DNA of 55,734 nucleotides from Rubrivivax sp. (GCA_020848515.1 JADLIA010000058.1:1-55734); one strand, 5' to 3'; counted from the first letter of the stretch, positions 1 to 10,158 are shown. Translations and numbers: made by a program. The notes: generated from the sequence alone by a model not told the origin.

Positions 1-109
1 CACGGTGGGCTGGATCGCCCAGCTCAACGAAATGCTGGCCGACCCCGAGTACAAGATCGGCCGCCCGCGCCAGCTCTTCACCGGCTCGCCGCGCCGCGAC
101 GTGCCCTGA
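1..109 (+). CDS. gltA: Citrate synthase, C-terminal fragment
   Basis: The last 35 codons of a gene cut by the window edge, read in frame from base 2 to a TGA at 107–109. The peptide contains [20 protein letters not shown] and ends in a Pro/Arg-rich tail, which resembles the C-terminus of proteobacterial type II citrate synthase, the TCA-cycle enzyme condensing acetyl-CoA and oxaloacetate. No catalytic residues lie in this piece, so the call rests on the tail alone. A rho-independent terminator follows. Confidence 0.75.
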   Translation, partial: TVGWIAQLNEMLADPEYKIGRPRQLFTGSPRRDVP

Positions 110-140
110 GCCCGCGCCGCGCCGCGCCGCGCGCCGAGCA

Positions 141-162
141 CCCGCCCGCGTGGCGGGTTTTT
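141..162 (+). terminator. Rho-independent terminator after gltA
   Basis: A perfect 6-bp stem CCCGCC (141–146) / GGCGGG (152–157) with loop CGCGT is followed by five T residues (158–162). It lies 32 bases past the citrate synthase stop. Confidence 0.75.
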
Positions 163-180
163 CATGGCCGCCGCCACAAC

Positions 181-232
181 ACTACCAAAACGATAGCTGC
201 TGGCGCTTGCCACACAAGCGCCAACCGCCATT
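181..232 (+). repeat. Dispersed palindromic element, copy 1
   Basis: Carries CGATAGCTGCTGGCGCTTG followed by an inverted CAAGCGCCA arm (stem 201–209 / 215–223, 9 bp). It lies between gltA and leuC. The rest of the 110–380 gap holds the gltA terminator and a possible leuC -10. Confidence 0.8.
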
Positions 233-359
233 CGGACAACATGGATTCGGACTGCCCCGCACCCCGCACACGGCCGACCATGACGGCGCGGCCCGGCATT
301 GGCACCTGCCCCAGGCTGACAGCCCACCTGCGCGGCTCCCACGACGCGCAGCCGCAGCA

Positions 360-365
360 TAGAAT
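360..365 (+). promoter_or_regulatory. Possible -10 box of leuC
   Basis: TAGAAT lies 15 bases before the chosen leuC ATG. No convincing -35 is visible 17 bases upstream. The same hexamer precedes the asd leader frame and acpP in this window, which is the main reason to list it. Confidence 0.3.
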
Positions 366-380
366 TTGACAATCACGAGA

Positions 381-1844
381 ATGGCCGACATGACCCCGCG
401 AACGCTGTACGACAAGATCTGGGACGAGCACGTCGTCCGCACCGAAGAGGACGGCACCGCCCTGCTCTACATCGACCGCCACCTGGTGCACGAAGTCACC
501 AGCCCGCAGGCCTTCGAGGGCCTGCGTCAGGCCGGGCGCAAGGTCTGGCGCACCAGCAGCGTGGTCGCCACGGCCGACCACAACACCCCCACCACCGGCT
601 GGGAGCGTGGCTACGACGGCATCGAGGACCCGATCAGCAAGGAGCAGATCGTCACGCTGGACGCCAACATGCAGGCCCACGGCGCCGCCGCCTACTTTCC
701 GTTCATGAACCAGCGCCAGGGCATCGTGCACGTGATCGGCCCGGAAAACGGCGCCACCCTGCCCGGCATGACGGTGGTCTGCGGCGACAGCCACACCAGC
801 ACCCACGGCGCCTTCGGCGCGCTGGCGCACGGCATCGGCACCAGCGAAGTCGAGCACGTGCTGGCCACGCAGACGCTGATCGCCAAGAAGGCCAGGAACA
901 TGCTGGTGCGCGTGAACGGCGCGGTGGCACCCGGCATCACCGCCAAGGACATCGTGCTGGCCATCATCGGCAGGATCGGCACCGCCGGCGGCACCGGCCA
1001 CACCATCGAATTCGCCGGCCAGGCGATCCGCGACCTGAGCATGGAAGGCCGTATGACGGTGTGCAACATGGCCATCGAAGCCGGTGCGCGCGCCGGCCTG
1101 ATCGCGGTGGACGACAAGACCATCGACTACGTCAAGGGCCGCCCCATGGCCCCCGGCACCGACCCCGTCACCGGCCGCTTCGTCGGTGGCCCCGAGTGGG
1201 ACCAGGCGGTCGCCAGCTGGCGCAGCCTGCGCAGCGATGACGGCGCCCATTTCGACACCGTGGTCGAACTCGACGCCCAAGCCATCGTGCCCCAGGTCAC
1301 CTGGGGCACCAACCCCGAAATGGTGGTCGGTGTCGACGCCAGGGTGCCCGACCCGGACAAGGAGAAAGACCCGGTGCAGCGCGGCGCCATGGAACGCGCC
1401 CTGGCCTACATGGGACTGATTCCCGGCAAGCCGATCGCCGACATCCACGTCGACAAGGTGTTCATCGGCAGCTGCACCAACAGCCGCATCGAAGACCTGC
1501 GCGCCGCCGCAGTGGTGGTCAAGCGCCTGGGTCGCCGGCTGGCGCCGAACGTGAAGCTGGCCATGGTGGTGCCCGGCTCGGGGCTGGTCAAGCAGCAGGC
1601 CGAGGCCGAGGGCCTGGACAAGATCTTCACCGCCGCCGGCTTCGAGTGGCGCGAGCCCGGCTGCAGCATGTGTCTGGCCATGAACGCCGACCGCCTGGAG
1701 CCGGGCGAGCGCTGCGCCTCCACCAGCAACCGCAATTTCGAAGGCCGTCAGGGCCAGGGCGGGCGCACCCACCTGGTCAGCCCGGCCATGGCCGCCGCAG
1801 CGGCCGTGCATGGCCATTTCGTCGACATTCGCCAGATCTCTTAA
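381..1844 (+). CDS. leuC: 3-isopropylmalate dehydratase large subunit
   Basis: Aconitase-family enzyme that isomerises 2-isopropylmalate to 3-isopropylmalate in leucine synthesis, as a heterodimer with LeuD. About 487 residues, the usual length. The [4Fe-4S] ligands are visible as Cys365 (IGSCTNSR) and Cys428/Cys431 (PGCSMC). The N-terminus [12 protein letters not shown] is typical of the family. The frame is open upstream to a TTG at 366; I prefer ATG 381, but ATG 390 (MTPRTLYD) is equally possible. It leads a leu cluster with the small lipoprotein gene, leuD and leuB, all on the plus strand. Confidence 0.95.
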   Translation: MADMTPRTLYDKIWDEHVVRTEEDGTALLYIDRHLVHEVTSPQAFEGLRQAGRKVWRTSSVVATADHNTPTTGWERGYDGIEDPISKEQIVTLDANMQAHGAAAYFPFMNQRQGIVHVIGPENGATLPGMTVVCGDSHTSTHGAFGALAHGIGTSEVEHVLATQTLIAKKARNMLVRVNGAVAPGITAKDIVLAIIGRIGTAGGTGHTIEFAGQAIRDLSMEGRMTVCNMAIEAGARAGLIAVDDKTIDYVKGRPMAPGTDPVTGRFVGGPEWDQAVASWRSLRSDDGAHFDTVVELDAQAIVPQVTWGTNPEMVVGVDARVPDPDKEKDPVQRGAMERALAYMGLIPGKPIADIHVDKVFIGSCTNSRIEDLRAAAVVVKRLGRRLAPNVKLAMVVPGSGLVKQQAEAEGLDKIFTAAGFEWREPGCSMCLAMNADRLEPGERCASTSNRNFEGRQGQGGRTHLVSPAMAAAAAVHGHFVDIRQIS

Positions 1845-1863
1845 CCCCCAGAAGGAGCTCATC

Positions 1864-1986
1864 ATGAAAAAAGTACTCGCCCTGGTTGCCGCAGCCCTGA
1901 TGCTGGCCGGTTGCAATACCGTGCAAGGCGTCGGCAAGGACGTGCAGAAGGCCGGCTCGGCGGTCGAGAACGCCGGCAAGAAGTAA
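1864..1986 (+). CDS. Entericidin A/B-like small lipoprotein
   Basis: A 40-residue gene with a strong ribosome binding site (GAAGGAGCTC, 1851–1860) five bases before its ATG. The protein is a Lys-Lys-led signal peptide with lipobox LAGC (Cys18), then [20 protein letters not shown] and a short Lys tail. This matches the entericidin A/B family of tiny lipoproteins. It sits between leuC and leuD with no metabolic link to leucine synthesis. The signal peptide and lipobox are seen; membrane anchoring follows from the motif; any bacteriolytic or stress role is only inferred from the E. coli relatives. Confidence 0.85.
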   Translation: MKKVLALVAAALMLAGCNTVQGVGKDVQKAGSAVENAGKK

Positions 1987-2176
1987 GCCCACGTTCGGCC
2001 CGCCCGCACTGGCCACACGCCCCCGGCGGGCGATGGCCAGGCTGCCATTCGCCCGACCACCCCAGGCGCACGCCCCGTGCGTGCGCCAGCGGTGGCTTGG
2101 GCGAAGCATTCCACCCGTCCATCATCGGGCGCCGCCGCTGCCCGCGCCCCAGCAACCCTTTCCTCGAACCCACGAC

Positions 2177-2833
2177 ATGGACGCTTTCACCACCCACAAG
2201 GGCCTGGTCGCCCCGCTGGACCGCGAGAACGTCGACACCGACGCCATCATTCCCAAGCAGTTCCTGAAATCGATCCGGAAGACCGGCTTCGGCCCCAACC
2301 TGTTCGACGAATGGCGCTACCTGGACCACGGCGAGCCCGGCATGGACCCGGCCAGTCGCAAACCCAACCCCGATTTCGTGCTCAACCAGCCGCGCTACCA
2401 GGGGGCCAGCATTCTGCTGGCGCGCCAGAACTTCGGCTGCGGATCGAGCCGCGAGCACGCCCCCTGGGCGCTGCAGCAGTACGGCTTTCGCGCCATCCTG
2501 GCGCCAAGCTTTGCCGACATCTTCTTCAACAACTGCTTCAAGAACGGCCTGCTGCCCATCGTGCTGCCCGAGTCGGCCGTGGACAGGCTGTTCCATGACG
2601 TGGCGGCCTTTCCCGGCTACCAGCTCACCATCGACCTGCAGCGGCAGGTGGTCGTCAAGGGCGACGGCACCGAGCTGGCGTTCGACATCGACCCCTTCCG
2701 CAAGCACTGCCTGCTGGGCGGCCTGGACGACATCGGCCTGACGCTGCAGCACAAGGACGCGATCGCCCGCTTCGAAGCCGAGCGCCTGGCCAGCAAACCC
2801 TGGCTGGCCCACACCATGGGCCGCCCGGCCTGA
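2177..2833 (+). CDS. leuD: 3-isopropylmalate dehydratase small subunit
   Basis: The swivel-domain partner of LeuC, 218 residues, normal for the family. It shows the hallmark stretch [15 protein letters not shown] that closes over the active site, and [12 protein letters not shown] near the N-terminus. ATG 2177 gives the typical start [20 protein letters not shown]; the frame is open further upstream, but that part lacks family character. About 190 bases separate it from the lipoprotein gene. Confidence 0.95.
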   Translation: MDAFTTHKGLVAPLDRENVDTDAIIPKQFLKSIRKTGFGPNLFDEWRYLDHGEPGMDPASRKPNPDFVLNQPRYQGASILLARQNFGCGSSREHAPWALQQYGFRAILAPSFADIFFNNCFKNGLLPIVLPESAVDRLFHDVAAFPGYQLTIDLQRQVVVKGDGTELAFDIDPFRKHCLLGGLDDIGLTLQHKDAIARFEAERLASKPWLAHTMGRPA

Positions 2834-2868
2834 TGGCGCGGCGCCGCGGCCGCGCCCCTTGCTTCCAA

Positions 2869-2915
2869 GCCAAATCGGCCGCCAGCGCGCACCAGACAAG
2901 CGCCGGCAGCTATCC
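2869..2915 (-). repeat. Dispersed palindromic element, copy 2
   Basis: On the minus strand it reads GGATAGCTGCCGGCGCTTG, then a GCGCGCTGGCGGC arm and CGATTTGG. It fills most of the 101-base gap between leuD and leuB. Confidence 0.7.
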
Positions 2916-2934
2916 ATTCTGAAGTCTTTGCCAC

Positions 2935-4005
2935 ATGAAAATCGCAGTTCTGCCGGGTGACGGCATCGGCCCCGAAATCACCTCCGCAGCCGTCAAGGTG
3001 CTGCAGGCGCTGGGCCTGAAACTCGAGCTGGAAAGCGCTCCCGTCGGTGGCGCCGCCTACGAGGCCGCGGGCCATCCGCTGCCCGAGTCCACCCTGAATC
3101 TGGCCCGGGCCGCCGATGCCATTTTGTTCGGCGCCGTGGGCGACTGGAAGTACGACACGCTGGATCGTCCGCTGCGTCCCGAGCAAGCCATCCTGGGCCT
3201 GCGCAAGCACCTGGGCCTGTTCGCCAACTTCCGCCCCGCGATCTGCTACGAGCAGCTCACGGCCGCCAGCAGCCTCAAACCCGAACTGGTGGCGGGGCTC
3301 GACATCCTGATCATCCGTGAGCTGACCGGCGACATCTACTTCGGCCAGCCGCGCGGCCGCCGCCAGGCCCCCGATGGGCACTTTCCGGGCGCCGAAGAAG
3401 CCTTCGACACCATGCGCTACACGCGCCCCGAAGTCGAGCGCATCGCCCGCGTGGCCTTCGAGGCGGCACGTCAGCGCTCGCGGCGCGTGACCAGCGTCGA
3501 CAAGGCCAACGTGCTGGAAACCTTCCAGCTCTGGAAGGACGTGGTCACCGAGGTGCACAAGGACTACCCGGACGTGGAGCTGTCGCACATGTACGTGGAC
3601 AACGCCGCCATGCAGCTGGTCAAGGCGCCCAAGGCGTTCGACGTCATCGTCACCGGCAACATGTTCGGCGACATCCTGTCGGACGAAGCCTCCATGCTCA
3701 CCGGCTCGATCGGCATGCTGCCCTCGGCCAGCCTGAACGACAAAAAGCAGGGCCTGTACGAGCCCAGCCACGGCAGCGCCCCCGACATCGCCGGCAAGGG
3801 CGTGGCCAACCCGCTGGCCACCATCCTCTCGGCCGCCATGATGCTGCGCTTCTCGCTCGGTCAGCCCGAAGCCGCCGACCGCATCGAAGCCGCCGTCAGG
3901 AAGGTGCTGGCCCAGGGCCTGCGCACGCCCGACATCTGGAGCGAAGGCACGACCCGTGTGGGCACGCGCGAGATGGGCGAGGCCGTGGTCCGGGCGCTGG
4001 ACTGA
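2935..4005 (+). CDS. leuB: 3-isopropylmalate dehydrogenase
   Basis: Oxidatively decarboxylates 3-isopropylmalate to 2-oxoisocaproate with NAD+, the third step of leucine synthesis. 356 residues, as expected. Visible signatures include the N-terminal [24 protein letters not shown] around the substrate-binding Arg/Tyr region, DKANVLE, and the metal-binding region [13 protein letters not shown] followed by the NAD-binding segment [15 protein letters not shown]. It ends the leucine run; leuA is not in the window. Confidence 0.96.
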   Translation: MKIAVLPGDGIGPEITSAAVKVLQALGLKLELESAPVGGAAYEAAGHPLPESTLNLARAADAILFGAVGDWKYDTLDRPLRPEQAILGLRKHLGLFANFRPAICYEQLTAASSLKPELVAGLDILIIRELTGDIYFGQPRGRRQAPDGHFPGAEEAFDTMRYTRPEVERIARVAFEAARQRSRRVTSVDKANVLETFQLWKDVVTEVHKDYPDVELSHMYVDNAAMQLVKAPKAFDVIVTGNMFGDILSDEASMLTGSIGMLPSASLNDKKQGLYEPSHGSAPDIAGKGVANPLATILSAAMMLRFSLGQPEAADRIEAAVRKVLAQGLRTPDIWSEGTTRVGTREMGEAVVRALD

Positions 4006-4041
4006 AGATCGCCCGGCCCACCACCTGAGCGCCGCCGCGCC

Positions 4042-4087
4042 GCGGTGCCGGTCAGCGAGGGGCCGAACGGGGTTCAGCCGGCACCGC
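4042..4087. repeat. Long-looped inverted repeat after leuB
   Basis: GCGGTGCCGG (4042–4051) pairs perfectly with CCGGCACCGC (4078–4087) across a 26-base loop. No T tract follows, so it is not a classical terminator. The gap 4006–4471 otherwise holds palindromic element copy 3 and the putative asd leader. Confidence 0.5.
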
Positions 4088-4100
4088 AAAAGCATTCCTA

Positions 4101-4160
4101 AGCTATCATTTGAATAGCTTCTGGCGCTTGCTGCGTAAGCGCCAGTTGCCATTTTGTTCA
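4101..4160 (+). repeat. Dispersed palindromic element, copy 3
   Basis: One of the best copies. A small AGCTAT…ATAGCT inverted repeat (4101–4119) is followed by a perfect 9-bp stem CTGGCGCTT (4121–4129) / AAGCGCCAG (4137–4145) and then TTGCCATTTTG. Confidence 0.85.
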
Positions 4161-4264
4161 TGATTCCGCGCGCAGGCGCGGGCGCCGGCCAGCCACTGTC
4201 GCCCCCACGCCGCAGGTGCCGCGTGCCGCGCAGGGGCAGTCGCCGCAGCGGCGCCGGCCTGCGC

Positions 4265-4270
4265 TAGAAT
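4265..4270 (+). promoter_or_regulatory. Possible -10 box of the asd leader transcript
   Basis: TAGAAT lies 9 bases before the ATG of the putative leader peptide, so a transcript from here would have almost no leader before that ATG. No good -35 is visible. Confidence 0.35.
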
Positions 4271-4279
4271 CTGCGCACC

Positions 4280-4378
4280 ATGCACACGCCCGATCCCCGC
4301 GATCTGCACCGCCCGGCCACCGCGCCGGCCGCTGGCGTGTCCACGTTCCGCACAACCACGATCACCAAAAAAGGCTGA
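4280..4378 (+). CDS. Putative Thr/Ile/Lys-rich leader peptide ahead of asd
   Basis: A 32-codon frame (ATG 4280, TGA 4376) ending in S-T-F-R-T-T-T-I-T-K-K-G. Threonine, isoleucine and lysine codons cluster just before the stop, and the next gene, asd, makes the shared precursor of lysine, threonine (hence isoleucine) and methionine. The stop lies within the palindrome AAGGCTGATCAGCCTT (4371–4386), and GGTTCGTC (4388–4395) can pair with GACGAGCC downstream. I see no U-run terminator, so classical attenuation is not demonstrated. No ribosome binding site is evident. Confidence 0.45.
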   Translation: MHTPDPRDLHRPATAPAAGVSTFRTTTITKKG

Positions 4379-4386
4379 TCAGCCTT
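4371..4386 (+). promoter_or_regulatory. Palindrome at the asd leader stop codon
   Basis: AAGGCTGATCAGCCTT is a perfect 16-base palindrome that can fold as a 6-bp stem with a GATC loop. It overlaps the last codons and stop of the putative leader peptide, where a ribosome stalled on the Lys codons would interfere with folding. Confidence 0.45.
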
Positions 4387-4471
4387 CGGTTCGTCGTGCG
4401 CGCCGCCTCCGGAGCCAGACGAGCCCGGCAGGTCAGAGCAAATCCACTTTGTTTGAAAGGCGCCAAAGCAA

Positions 4472-5608
4472 ATGAAAACCGGTAACGTTGTTGGCCTCGT
4501 CGGCTGGCGGGGCATGGTCGGCTCGGTCCTGATGGACCGCATGCAGGCCGAGCGGGACTTCGACCTGATCGAGCCCATCTTCTTTTCCACCAGCAACGCC
4601 GGCGGCGCCGCGCCCGCCCAGGCCAGAAACGAACGCCAGCTGAAGGACGCGCACGACATCGAAGCACTGAAAAAGTGCGACATCATCCTCACCTGCCAGG
4701 GTGGCGACTACACCCATGCGGTCTACCCCAAGCTGCGCGCCGCCGGCTGGGGGGGCCACTGGATCGACGCCGCCTCGGCCCTGCGGATGGAAAAGAACGC
4801 CGTCATCGTGCTCGATCCGGTCAACCTGCCGGTGATCCAGAACGCGCTGGCCAAGGGCGGGCGCGACTGGATCGGTGGCAACTGCACCGTCAGCTGCATG
4901 CTGATGGGCGTGGGCGCGCTCTACAAGGCCGGCCTGGTCGAATGGATGAGCACCCAGACCTACCAGGCCGCCAGCGGTGGTGGCGCGCAGCACATGCGCG
5001 AGCTGCTGGCGCAGTTCGGCACCCTGAACCACGAGGTGCGCGACCTGCTGTCCGACCCGACCAGCGCCATTCTGGAAATCGATCGCAAGGTGATCGGCAA
5101 GCAGCGCGCGCTGGACGACGCCGAGAAAGCCAACTTCGGCGTGCCGCTGGGCGGCTCGCTGATCCCCTGGATCGACAAGGATCTGGGCAACGGCATGAGC
5201 CGTGAAGAATGGAAGGGCATGGCCGAAACCAACAAGATCCTCGGCCAGGGCGAAGGCTTCGACACGCCGGCGGTGCCGGTGGACGGCTACTGCGTGCGCA
5301 TCGGCGCCATGCGCTGCCACAGCCAGGCGCTGACTTTCAAGCTCAGGAAGGACGTGCCGGTGGCCGACATCGAAGCCATGATCGCCGCCGACAACGACTG
5401 GGTGAAAGTGGTGCCCAACAACCGCGACGCCACCCTGCGCGATCTGACCCCGGTGGCCGTCACCGGCACCCTGACCATCCCGGTGGGTCGCATCCGCAAG
5501 ATGGCCATGGGGCCGCAATACCTGGGCGCCTTCACCATCGGCGACCAGCTGCTGTGGGGTGCGGCCGAGCCGCTGCGCCGCATGTTGCGCATCCTGCTGC
5601 AGGACTGA
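4472..5608 (+). CDS. asd: Aspartate-semialdehyde dehydrogenase
   Basis: Reduces aspartyl phosphate to aspartate semialdehyde with NADPH, the branch point to lysine/diaminopimelate, threonine and methionine. 378 residues, typical of the proteobacterial long form. Visible are the nucleotide-binding start [14 protein letters not shown], the catalytic Cys138 in [19 protein letters not shown], and the substrate region [11 protein letters not shown] with its conserved His. It stands between the leu genes and fimV and appears to be transcribed alone, from the leader region described at 4265–4386. Confidence 0.96.
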   Translation: MKTGNVVGLVGWRGMVGSVLMDRMQAERDFDLIEPIFFSTSNAGGAAPAQARNERQLKDAHDIEALKKCDIILTCQGGDYTHAVYPKLRAAGWGGHWIDAASALRMEKNAVIVLDPVNLPVIQNALAKGGRDWIGGNCTVSCMLMGVGALYKAGLVEWMSTQTYQAASGGGAQHMRELLAQFGTLNHEVRDLLSDPTSAILEIDRKVIGKQRALDDAEKANFGVPLGGSLIPWIDKDLGNGMSREEWKGMAETNKILGQGEGFDTPAVPVDGYCVRIGAMRCHSQALTFKLRKDVPVADIEAMIAADNDWVKVVPNNRDATLRDLTPVAVTGTLTIPVGRIRKMAMGPQYLGAFTIGDQLLWGAAEPLRRMLRILLQD

Positions 5609-5629
5609 CGAGCGGCGCGGATCTCGCAG

Positions 5630-5660
5630 CGGGCGGCCCTGGACGGGGGCTGCCCGTTGT
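5630..5660 (+). terminator. Possible terminator after asd
   Basis: CGGGCGGCCC (5630–5639) pairs with GGGCTGCCCG (5647–5656) with one G-U, followed by TTGT. The U tract is weak. Confidence 0.4.
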
Positions 5661-5731
5661 CGTATTGCAACAAGCTCAGTGCCCTTGCACCGCAGTGAGG
5701 CGCTACAGGCAGGATTAGACAGTGCCTCAGC

Positions 5732-5760
5732 TTGTCAGGCTAATACGTTGATGTTAATGT
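5732..5760 (+). promoter_or_regulatory. Candidate fimV promoter
   Basis: TTGTCA (5732–5737), a 17-base spacer, then TAATGT (5755–5760), about 50 bases before the fimV ATG and within a locally AT-richer stretch. Confidence 0.35.
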
Positions 5761-5808
5761 CGTTTTCCACATTCGTTCCGGCCGGGCTCAGCCTGCCCAA
5801 CACCAGAC

Positions 5809-8532
5809 ATGCAGAACAAGACCGCTATGACCTTGCTCGGGTCGATTGCTTCAAGTCACAGCGTTCGCCAACCTTGGCGCAAAGGCGTGCTGGCCTCGGC
5901 CGTGGCCATTGCCACGTGCGGCGTGAGCCTGGACGCGCAAGCGCTGGCGCTGGGTGCCATCACGGTCCGCTCGGCACTCGGTGAGCCCCTGAGAGCCGAG
6001 ATCGAGGTGCCGCAGATCTCTTCCGAAGAAGCCGCGACGCTCAAGGCCAACATCGGCTCACCCGAAGCGTTTCGCGCTGCCGGAGTGGATTTCCCCGCCG
6101 CCCTGGCCGGGGCGCGCGTGAGCCTGCAGCGGCGAGCCAGCGGTCAAGCCTACTTGCGGGTGACTGGTGAACGCACCGTCAACGAACCCTTCCTTAGCAT
6201 CGTGGTCGAGGCCAATTGGGCCAATGGCCGCGTAGTGCGCGACTACACCTTGCTGGTGGATCCGCCGGGTCGTGGTGCGCCTCCACCGGTCTCCGTCACC
6301 GCCTCGCAGGCCACAGCGCCACCGACATCTGCCGTGGTGCATGCGCCCAGGGCGGCCCCCCTCCCGCCCGTCGCGGCGGCGGACGCGGGCTCGCGCCCAC
6401 GCCGCGACATCCATCCCGCCGAGGCGCCACGACAGGCGGTGAGCTCCACCGGTGAAGGCGCCAACGTGACGGTGCAGCGTGGCGATACCGCAGGCAGCAT
6501 CGCGCGGGCGCATGCCATCGAGGGCGTGTCGCTTGATCAGATGCTGGTCGCCATGCTGCGCACCAACCCCGATGCGTTCATCAACGGCAACGTCAATTTG
6601 CTGCGGGCAGGCACCGTGCTCCAGATGCCGTCGGTCGAGCAGGCAAGCGCAGTCACCCGGCAAGCCGCCCGTCGTGCCATCGTTGCCCAGACGCGGGACT
6701 TCAACGCCTACCGTCTTGGCCTGGCGCAGCGCAGCGGAGCCACGCGCGTGGCCACGGCCGCCACTGGCAGTGCGTCCGGTGGGGTGCAACCTGAAGTCCG
6801 GGACAGCCGCGCGGCGGCGCCCAGCCCCGATCGCCTGAAGCTGTCGCGCGAGGGCGCACAAACGGGAGCGGAGTCACAACTGGCGCAGTCCCGCCAGGCT
6901 CAGGAGCAATCCGATCGCGTCGCCGAGTTGAACAAGAATCTCAGCGAGCTGGCGCGCCTGCAGGCCGCATCGGGCAGCGCGACTTCGACGGGCGTGAAAT
7001 TGCCCATCGGCACTCCGCCCGCAGCCGCACCCGTCGCAGCGACGCCCGCCGCACCTGCGGCTTCCGTCGCCGCCGAACCGGCGGCGCCCACCGTTGCGAC
7101 GCCAGCCAGCGCCTCCGAACCGGCCAGCGTCGCTTCAGCGCCGGCACCGGCACCGGCACCGACAATGGCCGATGCGGCTTCGGCCGTCCCGGCTGCACCC
7201 GCCTCCGCCGCCATGGCAGAACCTGCAGCGGTTCCGGCTTCCGGCGTCTCCGAAACGGTGACAGCGCCAGTTGCCGCTCCGGCGCCGCAGGCAGCTCCCG
7301 TGCCGCCGACCACCGCGAGTGAGGAGCCGTCTTTCCTCGATGCGCTGACCGACAACCCGCTGCTGCCTATCGCCGGTGCAGGTTTGATCGCCCTGCTGGC
7401 GGGCTTCGGTGTGTACCGCTGGCGCCAGAGCAAGAAGGGCGACGCCACAATGGACAGCTCGTTCATCGAGAGCCGTTTGCAGCCCGACTCCTTCTTCGGC
7501 GCCAGCGGTGGACAGCGCGTCGACACGCGCGAGGGTCGGCCGTCGGTGGGCAGCAGCTCGTCCATGGTCTATTCGCCCAGTCAACTCGACGCAGCCGGCG
7601 ACGTCGATCCCGTGGCCGAGGCCGACGTCTACCTGGCCTACGGACGTGACATGCAGGCCGAGGAAATCCTCAAAGAAGCACTGCGCACCCATCCTGGACG
7701 GGTCAGCGTGCATCGCAAGCTGGCAGAGATCTATGCCAGACGGCGCGACGCCCGCGCCCTCGAAATGGTCGCCTCGGAAGCCTGGAACCACGTCAAGGGA
7801 GAAGGTGCCGACTGGGCGGCAATCGCCAGCCTCGGCAGCGAACTCGATCCCGACAACCCTCTCTACAAGCCGGGCGGTGTTCCCATGATGCGGAGCGCCG
7901 CCACCGCCACTACACCGCAGCCGCGGTTCGGTGCCGATACCGAGCCACAGACGGCGCAATTGCAGGACAAGCGCGATTCCAAGCCCGACAGCTCGAGCAT
8001 CCCGCTGGATCTGGAACTCGACCTGGACGACGCCCCGGTGCGTGCCAGCGCGGTGACGTCGGTCCCCCCGTCCGTGGGGAACACCAGCGCCATGCCGAGT
8101 CACCACGGCCCGGAGCCCGCGATCGCTGCCGCGCCCGAAGTCAAGCCCGTGCCGATTGCGCTGCCCGACTTCGACCTCGACCTAGACACGCCGACCACGG
8201 TGGCCCCCGCCCTGGCTGCCGCGGTTGCCACGCAGGCCGACGACGAACCGCCATCGGTTGCTCAGCCCTATGTGGCGAGCAAGGCTGGCATGATCGACTT
8301 CGACATGGAGGCCCTGTCGATCGATCCGGACTCTCGCTCCGGGGTTGATCCGAAAACCGAACAACCGGACGATGCCGACGACGATCCGGTGGCCACCAAG
8401 CTGGCGCTGGCGCAGGAGTTCCACGCCATCGGCGATACCGAGGGCGCGCGCACGCTGGTCAGGGAAGTGATCGCCGAGGCCACCGGCAGCCTGCGCATGC
8501 GGGCCGAGCGGTTCCTGGCCGAGCTCGACTGA
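5809..8532 (+). CDS. fimV: FimV/HubP-family polar organiser protein
   Basis: A 907-residue inner-membrane protein. It has an N-terminal signal-like segment, then a FimV N-terminal domain ([20 protein letters not shown]). A LysM-like peptidoglycan-binding segment follows at about 219–275 ([14 protein letters not shown] … [11 protein letters not shown]), then an Ala/Pro-rich linker (about 380–505) and one membrane helix near 517–535 followed by RWRQSKKG. The acidic cytoplasmic part has a helical repeat at about 605–690 and the conserved C-terminal FimV motif from about 858 ([20 protein letters not shown]). Relatives place type IV pili and polar machinery. ATG 5809 is preferred, though ATG 5827 would also serve. 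Confidence 0.93.
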   Translation: MQNKTAMTLLGSIASSHSVRQPWRKGVLASAVAIATCGVSLDAQALALGAITVRSALGEPLRAEIEVPQISSEEAATLKANIGSPEAFRAAGVDFPAALAGARVSLQRRASGQAYLRVTGERTVNEPFLSIVVEANWANGRVVRDYTLLVDPPGRGAPPPVSVTASQATAPPTSAVVHAPRAAPLPPVAAADAGSRPRRDIHPAEAPRQAVSSTGEGANVTVQRGDTAGSIARAHAIEGVSLDQMLVAMLRTNPDAFINGNVNLLRAGTVLQMPSVEQASAVTRQAARRAIVAQTRDFNAYRLGLAQRSGATRVATAATGSASGGVQPEVRDSRAAAPSPDRLKLSREGAQTGAESQLAQSRQAQEQSDRVAELNKNLSELARLQAASGSATSTGVKLPIGTPPAAAPVAATPAAPAASVAAEPAAPTVATPASASEPASVASAPAPAPAPTMADAASAVPAAPASAAMAEPAAVPASGVSETVTAPVAAPAPQAAPVPPTTASEEPSFLDALTDNPLLPIAGAGLIALLAGFGVYRWRQSKKGDATMDSSFIESRLQPDSFFGASGGQRVDTREGRPSVGSSSSMVYSPSQLDAAGDVDPVAEADVYLAYGRDMQAEEILKEALRTHPGRVSVHRKLAEIYARRRDARALEMVASEAWNHVKGEGADWAAIASLGSELDPDNPLYKPGGVPMMRSAATATTPQPRFGADTEPQTAQLQDKRDSKPDSSSIPLDLELDLDDAPVRASAVTSVPPSVGNTSAMPSHHGPEPAIAAAPEVKPVPIALPDFDLDLDTPTTVAPALAAAVATQADDEPPSVAQPYVASKAGMIDFDMEALSIDPDSRSGVDPKTEQPDDADDDPVATKLALAQEFHAIGDTEGARTLVREVIAEATGSLRMRAERFLAELD

Positions 8533-8571
8533 TCCGTCCCCACCGAGGCCTGGCCTCCGGACTCCGGCAAC

Positions 8572-8601
8572 GCGGCGCCCCGATGGGCGCCGCGCCCTTT
8601 T
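8572..8601 (+). terminator. Rho-independent terminator after fimV
   Basis: A perfect 9-bp stem GCGGCGCCC (8572–8580) / GGGCGCCGC (8585–8593) with loop CGAT; four T residues follow at 8598–8601. It lies between fimV and truA. Confidence 0.65.
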
Positions 8602-8644
8602 GGAGCCCTCCTGGAGCCCACGCTTCGTCCACAATCACGCCATC

Positions 8645-9430
8645 GTGAGAATCGCCCTCGGCCTCAGCTATCTCGGCACCCCCTACCAGGGCTGGCAAAG
8701 CCAACCCACCGGGCAGACCGTGCAGGACCGGCTGGAGGCGGCGCTGACCGCATTTGCCACCTCCCCCATCGCCACGCTGTGCGCCGGCCGCACCGACGCC
8801 GGCGTGCATGGCCTGATGCAGGTGGTGCATTTCGACACCGAGCTTGAGCGCGATGCTTTCTCCTGGGTGCGCGGCACCAACCGCTTTCTGCCGCGCGACA
8901 TCGCCGTGCAGTGGGCGCAGCCGGTGCCGCAGGAGTTTCATGCGCGCGCCAGCGCGCTGGCGCGCCGCTACGCCTACGTCGTGCTGGAAGCGCCGGTGCG
9001 CCCCAGCCTGGAGAGCGGGCGCGTCGGCTGGGCCTTCCGGCCCCTGGATGGCGTGGCGATGCGGCGCGCGGCCGACCGACTCATCGGCGAACATGACTTC
9101 TCGTCGTTTCGCGCCAGCGCCTGCCAGGCGCTGACCCCCGTCAAGCAGCTGCAGCGCATTGACATCCGCCGCTGCGGCGCCTACTGGCGCTTCGACTTCG
9201 AGGCCAACGCCTTCCTGCACCACATGGTGCGCAACCTGATGGGCTGTCTGGTGGCGATCGGCCAGGGCCTGCACCCGCCCGAGTGGATCGACAGCGTGCT
9301 GGCCGCGCGCAGCCGCGATGCGGCGGCGCCCACGTTTGCGCCCGACGGACTGTATTTCCTCGGTCCGCGCTACGACGCCCGCTGGGGCTTGCCCGAGCGC
9401 ACGCCGGCCTATGATTGGCTGCCATCATGA
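8645..9430 (+). CDS. truA: tRNA pseudouridine(38–40) synthase
   Basis: Converts uridines 38–40 of the tRNA anticodon arm to pseudouridine. With the GTG start at 8645 the protein begins [17 protein letters not shown], as expected for TruA, and is 261 residues; a TTG at 8600 would add an atypical 15-residue extension. The catalytic Asp51 is in [11 protein letters not shown]. The substrate-binding region FRASACQA and the C-terminal HHMVRNLMG are present. Its TGA overlaps the trpF ATG (ATGA), so truA is translationally coupled to the trp genes. Confidence 0.95.
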   Translation: MRIALGLSYLGTPYQGWQSQPTGQTVQDRLEAALTAFATSPIATLCAGRTDAGVHGLMQVVHFDTELERDAFSWVRGTNRFLPRDIAVQWAQPVPQEFHARASALARRYAYVVLEAPVRPSLESGRVGWAFRPLDGVAMRRAADRLIGEHDFSSFRASACQALTPVKQLQRIDIRRCGAYWRFDFEANAFLHHMVRNLMGCLVAIGQGLHPPEWIDSVLAARSRDAAAPTFAPDGLYFLGPRYDARWGLPERTPAYDWLPS

Positions 9431-10158
9431 CACCCGTTTCCCTTGCGCTCGCCGGGGCGCGCACCCGCATCAAGATCTGTGGCCTGACGCGCGCGCAGGA
9501 CGTGGACGCCGCCGTGGCCGCGGGAGTGGATGCGATCGGCTTCGTGCGCTACCCCAGGAGCCCGCGCCACGTCGACATCCGGCGCGCCGCCGAACTGGCG
9601 CGCCGGTTGCCGCCGATGGTCACGCCGGTGCTGCTCTACGTCAACGCCGATGCTTCAGAAATCATAGCTGATTGCGCGCTCCTGATGGGCGCTACACTGC
9701 AATTTCATGGTGATGAATCAGCCGCCGACTGCGCCCGGGTGGCGGCCCGCTGCGGGCGCCCGTACTGGCGCGCGGCGCGCATCCCTGCGGGCGCCGCCGG
9801 CGCGTTCGACTTGATAGAATTTGCCCACGCCTTCGCCACGGCACAGGCCCTGCTGCTCGACGCCCATGTCGAGGGCTTCGGCGGCGGCGGAAAGACATTC
9901 GATTGGTCACTGCTGCCTCCAAACGTCGCCGCTCACCTCGTCTTGTCTGGTGGGTTGACACCTGCAAATGTGGGCGATGGCCTGCGGCTGCTGCGCGGCC
10001 GCGGGCGCTCGCTCGCGGTTGACGTCTCCAGCGGCGTCGAAGCCGTCGGCCCCGACGGCCAGCCCCTGAAGGGCATCAAGGACGCTGCCCGCATTTTTCA
10101 GTTCGTCGCCGCCGTGCGTGCGGCCGACGCCGCCCTTGCAGGATCGCCCCCGACATGA
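9427..10158 (+). CDS. trpF: Phosphoribosylanthranilate isomerase
   Basis: Amadori rearrangement of phosphoribosyl anthranilate, third step of tryptophan synthesis; a single TIM barrel. 243 residues. Motifs [12 protein letters not shown] (active-site Cys), ADASEII and [10 protein letters not shown] are seen. ATG 9427 overlaps the truA stop, and the TGA overlaps the trpB ATG. Codons from about 9651 to 9705 (TSEII-type segment, then [10 protein letters not shown]) look like an in-frame copy of the dispersed palindromic element, lying in the loop region after a beta strand. Confidence 0.94.
   Translation: MTPVSLALAGARTRIKICGLTRAQDVDAAVAAGVDAIGFVRYPRSPRHVDIRRAAELARRLPPMVTPVLLYVNADASEIIADCALLMGATLQFHGDESAADCARVAARCGRPYWRAARIPAGAAGAFDLIEFAHAFATAQALLLDAHVEGFGGGGKTFDWSLLPPNVAAHLVLSGGLTPANVGDGLRLLRGRGRSLAVDVSSGVEAVGPDGQPLKGIKDAARIFQFVAAVRAADAALAGSPPT
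9653..9705 (+). repeat. Dispersed palindromic element, degenerate copy 4, inside trpF
   Basis: TCATAGCTGATTGCGCGCT, then TGGGCGCTACACTGCAATTT. It keeps the ATAGCT–NNN–TGCGC core and the GGGCGCT arm, with more drift than the intergenic copies. It is read in frame as I-A-D-C-A. Confidence 0.6.

Noticed and set aside
162-2114. 650-codon open frame opposite leuC
   Set aside because: It is a mirror of leuC caused by high GC at third positions; its peptide has no domain character, while leuC is certain.
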